Positions 52,326 to 61,336 of a DNA stretch of 64,000 nucleotides are shown here, piece after piece. The notes below the pieces were generated by a model, which saw nothing but the letters and a program-made list of their open reading frames with translations, ran no database searches and had not been told where the DNA came from. The position numbers and the translations under genes were made by a program. The stretch covers positions 45,882 through 109,881 of the forward strand of contig NZ_JODM01000021.1 of NCBI RefSeq assembly GCF_000717995.1, read 5' to 3'. Position 1 is the stretch's first letter, and the number at the start of each line of letters is the position of its first letter. Origin of the DNA: Streptomyces violaceorubidus. Its GTDB lineage: Bacteria; Actinomycetota; Actinomycetes; Streptomycetales; Streptomycetaceae.

Positions 52326-53995
52326 ACCGCACCCCCGGAGCCCGGTCTGCTGCCCGTCACCGCCGCCGGTGCCGCCCCGCCGCCCCCGGCGTCGCCCAGC
52401 GGCAGCCGGGCCTCGAAGCGGGCGCCGCCGCCCTCCGCCTCCGCCACGGTCAGGGAGCCGCCGTGCCGCCGTACCGCCTGCCGGACCAGGGCGAGGCCGA
52501 GGCCCCGTCCGCCCTCGTCGGCCGGCTTGGTCGAGTAGCCCCGCTGGAAGACCAGGTCGGCATGGGCGGGATCGACCCCGGCGCCGGTGTCGGACACCCG
52601 CAGCACCAGCTCGGAGCCGTCGGTCCCGGTGCCTTCCGTGTACGCCGCCACGGTCACCCGCGAGGGCACCGCGCCCTGTGCCGCGTCCACCGCGTTGTCC
52701 ACCAGGTTGCCCAGGATCGTCACCAGGTCCCGGGCGGGCAGCGACGGCGGCAGCAGTCCGTCGTCCAGTCGGCCGTCCTGCGACACCACCAGCTCCACTC
52801 CCCGCTCGTTGGCCTGCGCCGTCTTGCCCAGCAGCAGTGCCGCGAGCACCGGCTCGCCCACCGCCGCCACTACCTGGTCGGTGAGGGCCTGCGCCAGCTC
52901 CAGCTCCGCCGTGGCGAACTCCACGGCCTCCTCGGCCCGCCCCAGCTCGATCAGCGAGACGACCGTGTGCAGCCGGTTCGCCGCCTCGTGCGCCTGGGAC
53001 CGCAGGGCCTGCGTGAAACCGCGCTCCGAGTTCAGCTCGCCCGTCAGCGACTGCAGCTCGGTCACGTCCCGCAGCGTCACCACCGTGCCCCGGCGCTCAC
53101 CGCCGGAGACCGGCGAGGTGTTCACCACCAGCACCCGCTCCGCCGCCAGGTGCACCTCGTCCACCCGCGGCTCCGACGCGAGCAGCGCCCCCGTCAGCCG
53201 CGCGGGCAGCCCCAGGTCCACGACCGAGGTGCCGACCACGTCACCGCGCACGCCGAGCAGCTCCCGCCCGCCGTCGTTGATCAGCGCGACGCGGTAGTGC
53301 CCGTCCAGCATCAGCAGCCCCTCCCGCACCGCGTGCAGCGCCGCCTGATGGTAGTCGTGCATCCGGCTCAGCTCGTCCGCGTTCATCCCGTGCGTGTGCC
53401 GGCGCAGCCGCGCGTTGATCACGTACGTGCCGACCGCGCCGAGCAGCAGCGCCCCGGCCGCCACCCCGGTCAGGGCCGTGAGCTGCTCCTGCGCCCGCTT
53501 GCTGATCTCCTCGACCTTGATGCCGGCGGAGATCAGGCCGACGATCCGACCGCCGTCCACGATGGGCGTGACCGCCCGTACCGAGGGGCCGAGCGTGCCC
53601 GTGTACGTCTCCGTGAAGGTCTCGCCCCGCTGAGCGCGCTCGATGTGGCCCTGGAAGGGGTGGCCGATTTGCTTCGGTTCGGGGTGGGTCCAGCGGATCC
53701 CCGACGGATCCATGATCGTCACGAAGTCCACGTCGGTGTCCTGCATGACCCGCACCGCGTACGGCTGGAGGCGCGCCGTCGGGTCCGGGGTGCGGATCGC
53801 CTGTGCCACGGACGGCGAGTCGGCGATCGCCAGCGACACCGCACGGGCCTGGCGCCCGGCCGCCTCCTCCGCCTGCCCCCGGTCGCTGAGGTAGGTGAAC
53901 AGCGCGTACCCGACCACGACGACCGCTATCAGGACGGCCTGCATGGCGAAGAGCTGCCCCGCGAGGCTGCGGGGTCTGGGGACGCGGAGGTGCAT
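52322..53995 (-). CDS. Sensor histidine kinase, CitA/DcuS type
   Basis: A 557-residue kinase. TM1 is near residues 15-35; an extracytoplasmic PAS-like sensor follows (to about 178, with AVTPIVDGGRIVGLISAGIKV), TM2 lies near 190-210 and a cytoplasmic PAS around 225-330. The phosphoacceptor region is RSQAHEAANRLHTVVSLIELG, and ATPase boxes are LGNLVDNAVDAA and GGRGLGLALVRQAV. ATG at 53995 gives MHLRVPRPRSLAGQ; a longer frame runs into the dctA promoter region and is rejected. Confidence 0.93.
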   Translation of the reverse strand: MHLRVPRPRSLAGQLFAMQAVLIAVVVVGYALFTYLSDRGQAEEAAGRQARAVSLAIADSPSVAQAIRTPDPTARLQPYAVRVMQDTDVDFVTIMDPSGIRWTHPEPKQIGHPFQGHIERAQRGETFTETYTGTLGPSVRAVTPIVDGGRIVGLISAGIKVEEISKRAQEQLTALTGVAAGALLLGAVGTYVINARLRRHTHGMNADELSRMHDYHQAALHAVREGLLMLDGHYRVALINDGGRELLGVRGDVVGTSVVDLGLPARLTGALLASEPRVDEVHLAAERVLVVNTSPVSGGERRGTVVTLRDVTELQSLTGELNSERGFTQALRSQAHEAANRLHTVVSLIELGRAEEAVEFATAELELAQALTDQVVAAVGEPVLAALLLGKTAQANERGVELVVSQDGRLDDGLLPPSLPARDLVTILGNLVDNAVDAAQGAVPSRVTVAAYTEGTGTDGSELVLRVSDTGAGVDPAHADLVFQRGYSTKPADEGGRGLGLALVRQAVRRHGGSLTVAEAEGGGARFEARLPLGDAGGGGAAPAAVTGSRPGSGGAV

Positions 53996-54149
53996 GCCGA
54001 CAGTCTCCACCTTGGCTGGATTGTGAACTAAATGAACGCAAGGGTGACCGCGCTCACACGCCGGGAGATAGTCACCCCGTCCCCGATACACACCCCCGGA
54101 CGTGAGCCGCACGCCGGTGATGCCGACGACGTCGTCAAGGAGGGCCGCC

Positions 54150-55550
54150 GTGACCAGCAAAGCCGCTACGGCACCTGCCGCACCCAAAGCCAAGCGCGAC
54201 CGCACGCACTATCTGTACATCGCCGTGATCATCGCGGTCGCCCTCGGTATCGCCGTCGGTCTGATCGCCCCGGACTTCGCCACCGAGCTGAAGCCGCTCG
54301 GCACCGGCTTCGTGAACCTGATCAAGATGATGATCTCCCCGATCATCTTCTGCACGATCGTGCTGGGCATCGGTTCGGTCCGCAAGGCCGCCAAGGTCGG
54401 CGCGGTCGGCGGCATCGCCCTGGTCTACTTCCTGGTGATGTCGCTGGTGGCGCTCGCCATCGGCCTGATCGTCGGCAACATCCTGGACCCGGGCACGGGT
54501 CTCGCGGTGACCGACGCCGTCAAGGAGACCGGGCAGGCGCAGGTCGACGCGGAGGCCAAGGGCACCGTCGACTTCCTGATCGGGATCATCCCGACGACGA
54601 TCGTCTCGGCGTTCACCGCGGGCGAGGTCCTGCAGACCCTGCTGGTCGCCCTGCTCTGCGGCTTCGCCCTGCAGGCCATGGGCAACGCCGGCCAGCCCGT
54701 CCTGCGCGGCATCGAGCACATCCAGCGGCTGGTCTTCCGGGTCCTGGCGATGATCATGTGGGCGGCCCCGGTCGGCGCGTTCGGCGCCATCGCCGCCGTC
54801 ACCGGCTCGGCGGGCGTCGACGCCCTCAAGAGCCTGGCCGTGCTGATGCTGGGCTTCTACGTGACCTGCTTCCTCTTCCTCTTCCTGGTGCTCGGCACGG
54901 TGCTGCGCCTGGTCGCCGGGATCAACGTCTTCTCGCTCTTCAAGTACCTGGGCCGCGAGTTCCTGCTGATCCTGTCCACGTCCTCGTCGGAGTCGGCGCT
55001 GCCGCGCCTGATCGCGAAGATGGAGCACCTGGGCGTCAGCAAGCCGGTGGTCGGCATCACCGTCCCGACCGGCTACTCGTTCAACCTCGACGGCACCATG
55101 ATCTACATGACCATGGCCTCGCTGTTCATCTCGGACGCCATGGGTACGCCGATGTCGATCGGTGAGCAGATCCCGCTGCTGCTCTTCCTGCTGGTGGCCT
55201 CCAAGGGCGCCGCCGGTGTCTCCGGCGCCGGTCTCGCCACGCTGGCCGGCGGCCTGCAGTCGCACAAGCCCGCCCTGGTGGACGGCATCGGTCTGATCGT
55301 CGGCATCGACCGCTTCATGAGCGAGGCCCGCGCGCTGACCAACTTCGGCGGCAACGCCGTCGCCACCGTCCTCATCGGCACCTGGACCAAGGAGATCGAC
55401 AAGGACCGGGTGAACGAGGTGCTGGCCGGCCGGGTCCCGTTCGACGAGAAGACGCTCCTGGACGACGGCCACGGCACCGCCGAAACGGACGGCGGCGACA
55501 CCCCGGACCTGCCCGAACAGGGCGGCGAGAAGGAGCTGGCGCGGGCCTGA
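54150..55550 (+). CDS. dctA: C4-dicarboxylate:cation symporter DctA
   Basis: A 466-residue DAACS-family symporter for succinate, fumarate, malate and similar. Family motifs: FVNLIKMMISPIIFCTIVLGI, the serine-rich STSSSESALPRLI, VPTGYSFNLDGTMIYM and the C-terminal LTNFGGNAVATVLIG. About eight spans plus two hairpins. GTG at 54150 is set by AAGGAGGG 5 nt upstream; the GTG at 54102 has none. Divergent from the CitA-like kinase, its probable sensor. The last 40 residues are acidic. Confidence 0.94.
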   Translation: MTSKAATAPAAPKAKRDRTHYLYIAVIIAVALGIAVGLIAPDFATELKPLGTGFVNLIKMMISPIIFCTIVLGIGSVRKAAKVGAVGGIALVYFLVMSLVALAIGLIVGNILDPGTGLAVTDAVKETGQAQVDAEAKGTVDFLIGIIPTTIVSAFTAGEVLQTLLVALLCGFALQAMGNAGQPVLRGIEHIQRLVFRVLAMIMWAAPVGAFGAIAAVTGSAGVDALKSLAVLMLGFYVTCFLFLFLVLGTVLRLVAGINVFSLFKYLGREFLLILSTSSSESALPRLIAKMEHLGVSKPVVGITVPTGYSFNLDGTMIYMTMASLFISDAMGTPMSIGEQIPLLLFLLVASKGAAGVSGAGLATLAGGLQSHKPALVDGIGLIVGIDRFMSEARALTNFGGNAVATVLIGTWTKEIDKDRVNEVLAGRVPFDEKTLLDDGHGTAETDGGDTPDLPEQGGEKELARA

Positions 55551-55648
55551 CACCCGTACGGCGCCCCTGCCCGCCGGGGCCGCTCCCGCACACGCCGGGC
55601 GGCTGAGGTTCTCCCCCCGTCGCTCAACCGCCCGGTCCCCCGAAGAAG

Positions 55649-55680
55649 CCCCGCGCCCTCCCCCCGGCGCGGGGTTTCTT
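55649..55680 (+). terminator. Terminator after dctA
   Basis: CCCCGCGCC (55649-55657) pairs with GGCGCGGGG (55666-55674) around 8 nt and is followed by TTTCTT, a genuine intrinsic terminator pattern. Confidence 0.8.
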
Positions 55681-55708
55681 GCCTTGACGTCCGCGTCAAG
55701 GCTTACGT
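55679..55708 (+). promoter_or_regulatory. MerR-type promoter and operator
   Basis: CCTTGACG-TCCG-CGTCAAGG (55682-55701) is a perfect 8-bp inverted repeat lying between a weak -35 (TTGCCT, 55679-55684) and -10 (TTACGT, 55703-55708), spacer 18 nt. This long spacer with the dyad inside is the hallmark of MerR-regulated promoters. The ATG at 55717 is close enough for a leaderless message. Confidence 0.65.
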
Positions 55709-55716
55709 TCGTCGGC

Positions 55717-56115
55717 ATGCGAATCGGCGAGCTGGCCGCACGGGCCGGGACCACCACGCGGACGCTGCGGTACTACGAGTCGCGGGGTCTGCTGCCCGCA
55801 CGGCGGGGCGGCAACGGCTACCGCACCTACGACGAGGACGACCTGAAGCTGCTGCGGCAGATCAGGACCCTCCAGGACTTCGGGTTCGACCTGGAGGAGA
55901 CCCGCCCCTTCGTGGAGTGCCTGCGCGCCGGGCACCCCGAGGGCGACTCCTGCCCGGCGTCCCTGGTGGTCTACCGGCGCAAGCTGGCCGAGCTGGACAC
56001 GCTGATCGAGCAGCTCACGTCGGTGCGCGCGCAGGTCGCCGCGCAGCTGACGCGGGCCGAGGCGGCGGCTCCGGGGGGTCCGGAGCCCAAGTGCGAACTG
56101 GGAGGACACGGATGA
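55717..56115 (+). CDS. MerR family transcriptional regulator
   Basis: A 132-residue MerR regulator. HTH: MRIGELAARAGTTTRTLRYYESRGLLPARRGGNGYRTY. The dimerisation helix is ELDTLIEQLTSVRAQVAAQL. Cys residues at ECLRAGHPEGDSCPAS and KCELGG could bind metal or sense redox change. It overlaps the thioredoxin gene by 4 nt (ATGA), which suggests thiol-stress control of that gene. Confidence 0.92.
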   Translation: MRIGELAARAGTTTRTLRYYESRGLLPARRGGNGYRTYDEDDLKLLRQIRTLQDFGFDLEETRPFVECLRAGHPEGDSCPASLVVYRRKLAELDTLIEQLTSVRAQVAAQLTRAEAAAPGGPEPKCELGGHG

Positions 56116-56441
56116 GGACCAGCGGTGTGCCCGAGGTGACGGACGCGGAGTTCGCGGCGGAGGTGATCGGGTCGGACCTGCCCGTGCTGGTGGAGTTCAC
56201 CGCCGACTGGTGTCCGCCGTGCCGGCAGATGGCGCCGGTGCTCGCAGCCCTGGCGCAGGAGGAGGGCGACCGGCTGAGGGTGGTGCAGCTGAACGTCGAC
56301 CAGAACCCGGCGACGACGAACGCGTACAAGGTGCTGTCGATGCCGACCTTCATGGTGTTCCGCGGGGGTGAGCCGGTGAAGTCGATGGTCGGCTCCCGGC
56401 CCAAGCGGCGGCTCCTGGAGGAACTGGCCGACGTGCTCTGA
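56112..56441 (+). CDS. Thioredoxin
   Basis: A 109-residue thioredoxin with active site FTADWCPPCRQM (CPPC in place of the common CGPC), the cis-Pro in LSMPTFMVFRGG and a normal fold length. CPPC changes the redox potential relative to CGPC in studied thioredoxins. It is translationally coupled to the MerR gene. No reductase gene is near. Confidence 0.93.
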   Translation: MRTSGVPEVTDAEFAAEVIGSDLPVLVEFTADWCPPCRQMAPVLAALAQEEGDRLRVVQLNVDQNPATTNAYKVLSMPTFMVFRGGEPVKSMVGSRPKRRLLEELADVL

Positions 56442-56482
56442 CCGGCCCGGCAGACCGGCCCGGCAGACCGGTCGGCACACGA

Positions 56483-56520
56483 AGAAATCCCCCGAGCAAT
56501 TGCGCTCGGGGGATTTCTCT
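56483..56520 (+). terminator. Strong intrinsic terminator after thioredoxin gene
   Basis: AGAAATCCCCCGAGC (56483-56497) pairs perfectly with 56504-56518 over 15 bp around a 6-nt loop; the 3' arm ends ATTTCT and continues CT. It separates the merR-trx operon from the next gene. Confidence 0.85.
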
Positions 56521-56586
56521 GCGTATATTCGTTGATTCGTGACTTCAGAAAAACGAGGTCGCGAAGAAGTTCAGTAGGCACAGTAT

Positions 56587-58854
56587 ATGCGGCCGGGAGT
56601 GGAATTGTCAAACACCGAATTTCCGGACAATGAATTGCTGCACGAGCAGGAATTCATCGACGGACTGTACGCGCGCGTGGACGCGCTGCGCGGCGACGCC
56701 GAGGAGTCCGTCACCGATGCCCTCGCACAGGGCAACACCCCCCAGCAGGCCCGCCTGGAGCGGGACATCCTGGTCGCCGAGCGCTCCGGGCTGCTCGCCG
56801 CGCTCAACGCGGTGGACGGCTCCCTCTGCTTCGGCCGGATCGACCTCACCTCCGGGCAGGGCCACCGCATCGGCCGCATCGGGCTGCGCGCCGACGACGC
56901 CGAACGCACCCCCGTCCTCATCGACTGGCGGGCCGGTGTCGCCCGCCCCTTCTACCTGGCCACCGGCCACACCCCGATGGGGCTGCGCCGCCGCCGGCAC
57001 ATCACCAGCGAGGGCCGCACGGTCACCGCGCTGCACGACGAGATCCTCGACCTCGGCGACGAACGGCGCACCGGCCACGAGGACCCCTCCGGCGACGCCG
57101 TGCTGCTCGCCGCGCTGAACTCGGCGCGCACCGGCCGCATGGGCGACATCGTGCAGACCATCCAGGCCGACCAGGACCGCATCATCCGCGCCCCGCACCG
57201 CGGCGTCCTGGTCGTCGAGGGCGGCCCCGGCACCGGCAAGACCGCCGTCGCCCTGCACCGCGCCGCCTACCTCCTCTACGAGCACCGCGAACTGCTCGCC
57301 AAGCGCGCCGTCCTCATCGTCGGCCCCAACCCGGCCTTCCTCGGCTACATCGGCGAGGTGCTGCCCTCGCTCGGCGAGACCGGCGTGCTCCTCGCCACCG
57401 TCGGCGAGCTGTTCCCCGGCGTGAAGGCCACCGCGACGGACACCCCCGGGGCGGCGGCCGTGAAGGGCCGGGCCGGCATGGCCGACGTGCTCGCCGAGGC
57501 GGTCCGCGACCGGCAGGCGCTGCCCGACCCGGTGATCGCGATCGAGCACGACCGCGAGGTCCTCCTGCTCGACGACGACCTGGTCAACGTCGCCCGCGAG
57601 CGCACCCGCGCCGCCAAGCTGCCGCACAACGCGGCCCGCGAGCACTTCGAGGGCCACATCCTCAACACCCTGACCGACATGGTCGCCGAGCGCATCGGCA
57701 CCGACCCCTACGACGGCACCAACCTCCTCGATCCCAGCGACATCACCCAGATCCGCGACGAACTCGCCGAGAACCCCGAGGTCTGGTCCGCCATCGACCA
57801 GCTGTGGCCCCGGCTCACCCCGCAGCGCCTGGTCGCCGACCTCCTCGCCGCCCCCGAGGACTTCCTGGACGCCGAGGACGCCGCCGCCGTGCGCCGCCCG
57901 GTCACCCGGCACTGGACCGTCGCCGACGTCCCCCTGCTCGACGAGGCGGCCGAACTGCTCGGCGTCGACGACCGCGTCGCCCGCTCCCGCGCCGAACGCG
58001 AGCGCGAGGAGCAGATCGCCTACGCGCAGGGCGTGCTCGACGTGTCCTACGCGTCCCGCACCTACGAGTTCGAGGACAAGGACGAGGAGGACGCCGAGGT
58101 CCTGTCCGCGCACGACATCATCGACGCCGAGCGGTTCGCCGAACGCCAGGAGGAGGACGACCACCGCAGCGCCGCCGAGCGCGCGGCGGCCGACCGTACC
58201 TGGGCCTTCGGGCACATCATCGTGGACGAGGCGCAGGAGCTGTCCCCGATGGCCTGGCGGCTGCTGATGCGCCGCTGCCCGACCCGCTCGATGACCCTGG
58301 TCGGCGACCCGGCCCAGACCGCGGAGGCGGCCGGCGTCGGCTCCTGGTCGAAGATCCTCGCCCCCTACGTCGAGGACCGCTGGGACCACACCCGCCTGGG
58401 CGTCAACTACCGCACCCCGGCCGAAATCATGGACCTGGCGGCGGCCGTGGTCCGCGCCGAGGACCCCTCCTTCACACCCCCCAGCTCGGTGCGCTCCACC
58501 GGCGTACGCCCCTGGGTCCGCGCCACCGACGACCTCCCGGCCGCCGTCGCCGGGGCCGCCCGGGAGCTGACCCCCGAGGAGGGCCGCCTCGCCGTCATCG
58601 CCCCGCGCGAGCTGCACCGGGCCCTCGCGGCCCGGCTCGACGGCGTGACGGCGGGCGCCGAACCCGACCTGACGCACAGGACGGTCCTGTTGGACCCGCG
58701 CCAGTCCAAGGGCCTGGAGTTCGACTCCGTCCTGGTCGTCGAGCCCGCCCGCTACGGCACCAGCGACCTCTACGTCGCCCTCACCCGCGCCACCCAGCGC
58801 CTCGGCGTCCTGCACTGCGAGCCGCTGCCGAAGGGACTGGCCGACGCCGGGTGA
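56587..58854 (+). CDS. UvrD/HelD-like ATPase (RNA polymerase recycling/HelR type)
   Basis: A 755-residue superfamily 1 motor. The N-terminal coiled region (ELLHEQEFIDGLYARVDALRGDAEE) is of the kind HelD uses to enter the RNA polymerase secondary channel. Walker A GGPGTGKTA is near residue 212, Walker B HIIVDEAQELSP near 545, motif III LVGDPAQT near 575 and motif VI LTRATQRLGVLH near the end. Actinobacterial HelD releases stalled polymerase, and HelR confers rifamycin tolerance. No rifamycin-associated inverted repeat is seen upstream. The leader is AT-rich; the start is ATG at 56587 or a nearby GTG (56599). Confidence 0.85.
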   Translation: MRPGVELSNTEFPDNELLHEQEFIDGLYARVDALRGDAEESVTDALAQGNTPQQARLERDILVAERSGLLAALNAVDGSLCFGRIDLTSGQGHRIGRIGLRADDAERTPVLIDWRAGVARPFYLATGHTPMGLRRRRHITSEGRTVTALHDEILDLGDERRTGHEDPSGDAVLLAALNSARTGRMGDIVQTIQADQDRIIRAPHRGVLVVEGGPGTGKTAVALHRAAYLLYEHRELLAKRAVLIVGPNPAFLGYIGEVLPSLGETGVLLATVGELFPGVKATATDTPGAAAVKGRAGMADVLAEAVRDRQALPDPVIAIEHDREVLLLDDDLVNVARERTRAAKLPHNAAREHFEGHILNTLTDMVAERIGTDPYDGTNLLDPSDITQIRDELAENPEVWSAIDQLWPRLTPQRLVADLLAAPEDFLDAEDAAAVRRPVTRHWTVADVPLLDEAAELLGVDDRVARSRAEREREEQIAYAQGVLDVSYASRTYEFEDKDEEDAEVLSAHDIIDAERFAERQEEDDHRSAAERAAADRTWAFGHIIVDEAQELSPMAWRLLMRRCPTRSMTLVGDPAQTAEAAGVGSWSKILAPYVEDRWDHTRLGVNYRTPAEIMDLAAAVVRAEDPSFTPPSSVRSTGVRPWVRATDDLPAAVAGAARELTPEEGRLAVIAPRELHRALAARLDGVTAGAEPDLTHRTVLLDPRQSKGLEFDSVLVVEPARYGTSDLYVALTRATQRLGVLHCEPLPKGLADAG

Positions 58855-58860
58855 TGACGG

Positions 58861-61296
58861 TCAGGCCGGACGCAGCCACACCGTCGCCAGGGGTGGCAGG
58901 GTCAGCCGGATGCTCGCCGGGTGGCCGTGCCACCCCTGGGCCTCCGGTTTGACCGGGTCCGGGGTGACCACGTCGCCGCCGCCGTAGCGGGCTGCGTCGG
59001 TGTTGAGCACCTCGTGCCAGGCCGGGACGTCCTCGGGAACGCCGAGGCGGTAGCCGGGGCGGACCACCGGGGCGAAGTGGGACACCGCGAGCAGCGGGGT
59101 GCCGTCGGCGTCCAGGCGCAGGAACGCGAGGACGTTGTCCTCGGCCGCGTCGCCGACCACCCAGGCGAAGCCGGAGGGGTGGGTGTCGCGCCGCCACAGC
59201 GCGGGTGTGGCCCGGTAGTGGGTGTTCAGGTCCCGCACCAGGTCGCGCACGCCCCGGTGGTCCGCCGCCGCCCCGTACTCCGGGTCCAGCAGCCACCAGT
59301 CGGGGCCGTGCGCCTCGGACCACTCCGCGCCCTGCGCGAACTCCTGGCCCATGAACAACAGTTGCTTGCCGGGGTGGGCCCACATGTAGGCCAGGTACGC
59401 CCGTTCGTTCGCCCGCTGCTGCCACCAGTCGCCGGGCATCTTGGACACCAGCGACTTCTTGCCGTGCACCACCTCGTCGTGGGATATCGGCAGCACGTAG
59501 TTCTCGCTGTAGGCGTACACCATGGAGAAGGTCAGCTCGCCGTGGTGGTACTTGCGGTGCACCGGCTCGCGGCTCATGTACCCGAGCGAGTCGTGCATCC
59601 ACCCCATGTTCCACTTCAGCCCGAATCCCAGGCCGCCGAAGCCGCTCGGACCCTGGTGGTGCGTGGCCCGCGTGACCCCGTCCCAGGCCGTCGACTCCTC
59701 CGCCACCGTCACCACGCCGGGCACCCGCCGGTACAGCGTGGCGTTCATCTCCTGGAGGAAGGCCACCGCGTCCAGGTTCTCCCGGCCGCCGTGCTCGTTG
59801 GGCGTCCACCGGCCCGGCTCGCGCGAGTAGTCCAGGTACAGCATCGAGGCGACCGCGTCCACGCGCAGCCCGTCGATGTGGAACTCCTCGCACCAGTACA
59901 CGGCGTTGGCCACCAGGAAGTTGCGCACCTCCCGGCGCCCGAAGTCGAACTCCAGCGTCCCCCAGTCCGGATGCGCCGCCCGCAGCGGATCGGAGTGCTC
60001 GTACAGCGGGCGCCCGTCGAACTCGGCCAGCGCCCAGTCGTCGCGCGGGAAGTGCGCCGGCACCCAGTCCATCAGCACGCCGATCCCGGCCCGGTGCAGC
60101 CGGTCGACCAGGTACTTGAAGTCGTCGGGGTCGCCGAGCCGGGCCGTGGGCGCGTAGAAGCCGGTGACCTGGTAGCCCCAGGAGCCGCCGAAGGGGTGCT
60201 CGGCGACCGGCATCAGCTCGACGTGGGTGAAGCCCAGGTCGGCGACGTAGGCGGGGAGCTGTTCGGCCAGTTGCCGGTAGGTCAGGCCGGGGCGCCAGGA
60301 GGGCAGGTGGACCTCGTACACCGACATCGGCGCCTCGTGCGCGGGCACGTCCGCGCGGTGGGCCAGCCAATCCTCGTCGCCCCACGTGTAGTGCGACGCG
60401 TGCACGACGGAGGAGGTCGCCGGAGGCACCTCGGTACGGCGGGCCAGCGGGTCGGCGCGGAAGGTGCGCGAGCCGTCAGGCCGGGTGATCTCGAACTTGT
60501 ACAGCTCGCCCGCGCCGACACCGGGCAGGAACAGCTCCCACACCCCGGTCGAGCCGAGGGAGCGCATCGGGTGGCCGGTGCCGTCCCAGAAGTTGAAGCC
60601 GCCGGCCACCCGGACCCCGCGCGCGTTCGGCGCCCACACCGCGAACCGGGTGCCCGCCACCCCGTCGTGCGTCGTCGGATGAGCGCCGAGCGCCCGCCAC
60701 AGCTGCTCGTGCCGCCCCTCGCCGATCAGGTGCAGGTCCAGTTCGCCCAGGGCGGGCAGGAAGCGGTACGGGTCCTCGACCTCCTGGACCGTCCCCTCGT
60801 ACGTCACCAGGAGCCGGTGGACGGGGACCTCCTCCAGCGGCGCCAGACCGGAGAAGAACCCGTCCCCGTCGTCGTGCAGCGCGAGCCGCAGTTCCCCGGA
60901 GAGCACGGTCACGGCCAGCGCGTACGGCCGGAACGCCCGGAACGCGACCCCGCCGGGCACCCGGTGGGCACCGAGCACCGCGTGCGGATCGTGGTGCGTG
61001 CCGGTGAGCAGCCGCTCCCGGTCGCCGGCGTCCAGCGCGGGGGAGACGGCGACCTCGGCCCCGGGGGCGGCGGCGCGGGTCTCCTCGCGGGGCGCGGCCT
61101 TCTTCGCGGCGGTCTTCGTGCCGACCGTCTTCCTGGCGACGGCCTGCTTGGCGACCGTCTTCTTGGCGACCGTTTTTTTGGCGACCGCCTTCTTCGTGAC
61201 GGCCTTCTTGGCGACGGCCTGCTTCGAAGCCTTGGCCGTCTTCTTCCCGGTCGTCTTCTTCGGGTCGGAGCCGCTGGACGAGGGGCGGGGGGTCAC
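58861..61296 (-). CDS. glgB: 1,4-alpha-glucan branching enzyme with histone H1-like N-terminal extension
   Basis: An 811-residue GlgB of family GH13_9, making alpha-1,6 branches in glycogen. CBM48 domains are near residues 100-310, and the catalytic barrel has [16 protein letters not shown] (nucleophile Asp), [11 protein letters not shown] (acid Glu) and [13 protein letters not shown] (third acid). Residues 10-75 are unlike usual GlgB: a run of Lys, Ala, Val and Thr with [19 protein letters not shown], as in bacterial H1-like proteins. GTG at 61296. It is last in the treS-pep2-glgB cluster and ends 6 nt from the HelD-like stop. Confidence 0.93.
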   Translation of the reverse strand: MTPRPSSSGSDPKKTTGKKTAKASKQAVAKKAVTKKAVAKKTVAKKTVAKQAVARKTVGTKTAAKKAAPREETRAAAPGAEVAVSPALDAGDRERLLTGTHHDPHAVLGAHRVPGGVAFRAFRPYALAVTVLSGELRLALHDDGDGFFSGLAPLEEVPVHRLLVTYEGTVQEVEDPYRFLPALGELDLHLIGEGRHEQLWRALGAHPTTHDGVAGTRFAVWAPNARGVRVAGGFNFWDGTGHPMRSLGSTGVWELFLPGVGAGELYKFEITRPDGSRTFRADPLARRTEVPPATSSVVHASHYTWGDEDWLAHRADVPAHEAPMSVYEVHLPSWRPGLTYRQLAEQLPAYVADLGFTHVELMPVAEHPFGGSWGYQVTGFYAPTARLGDPDDFKYLVDRLHRAGIGVLMDWVPAHFPRDDWALAEFDGRPLYEHSDPLRAAHPDWGTLEFDFGRREVRNFLVANAVYWCEEFHIDGLRVDAVASMLYLDYSREPGRWTPNEHGGRENLDAVAFLQEMNATLYRRVPGVVTVAEESTAWDGVTRATHHQGPSGFGGLGFGLKWNMGWMHDSLGYMSREPVHRKYHHGELTFSMVYAYSENYVLPISHDEVVHGKKSLVSKMPGDWWQQRANERAYLAYMWAHPGKQLLFMGQEFAQGAEWSEAHGPDWWLLDPEYGAAADHRGVRDLVRDLNTHYRATPALWRRDTHPSGFAWVVGDAAEDNVLAFLRLDADGTPLLAVSHFAPVVRPGYRLGVPEDVPAWHEVLNTDAARYGGGDVVTPDPVKPEAQGWHGHPASIRLTLPPLATVWLRPA

Positions 61297-61336
61297 GGGC
61301 GGGGCCTCCTGGGCGAAGGGGGAGCGGGCGGGGGTG

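Noticed and set aside
52322..54205. A longer start for the CitA-like kinase (GTG at 54205)
   Set aside because: It would run across the dctA ribosome site and 5' end and adds no domain; ATG at 53995 directly precedes the first membrane helix.
56442..56586. Rifamycin-associated element before the HelD-like gene
   Set aside because: The only strong inverted repeat here is the terminator of the thioredoxin operon; no other RAE-like dyad is present.
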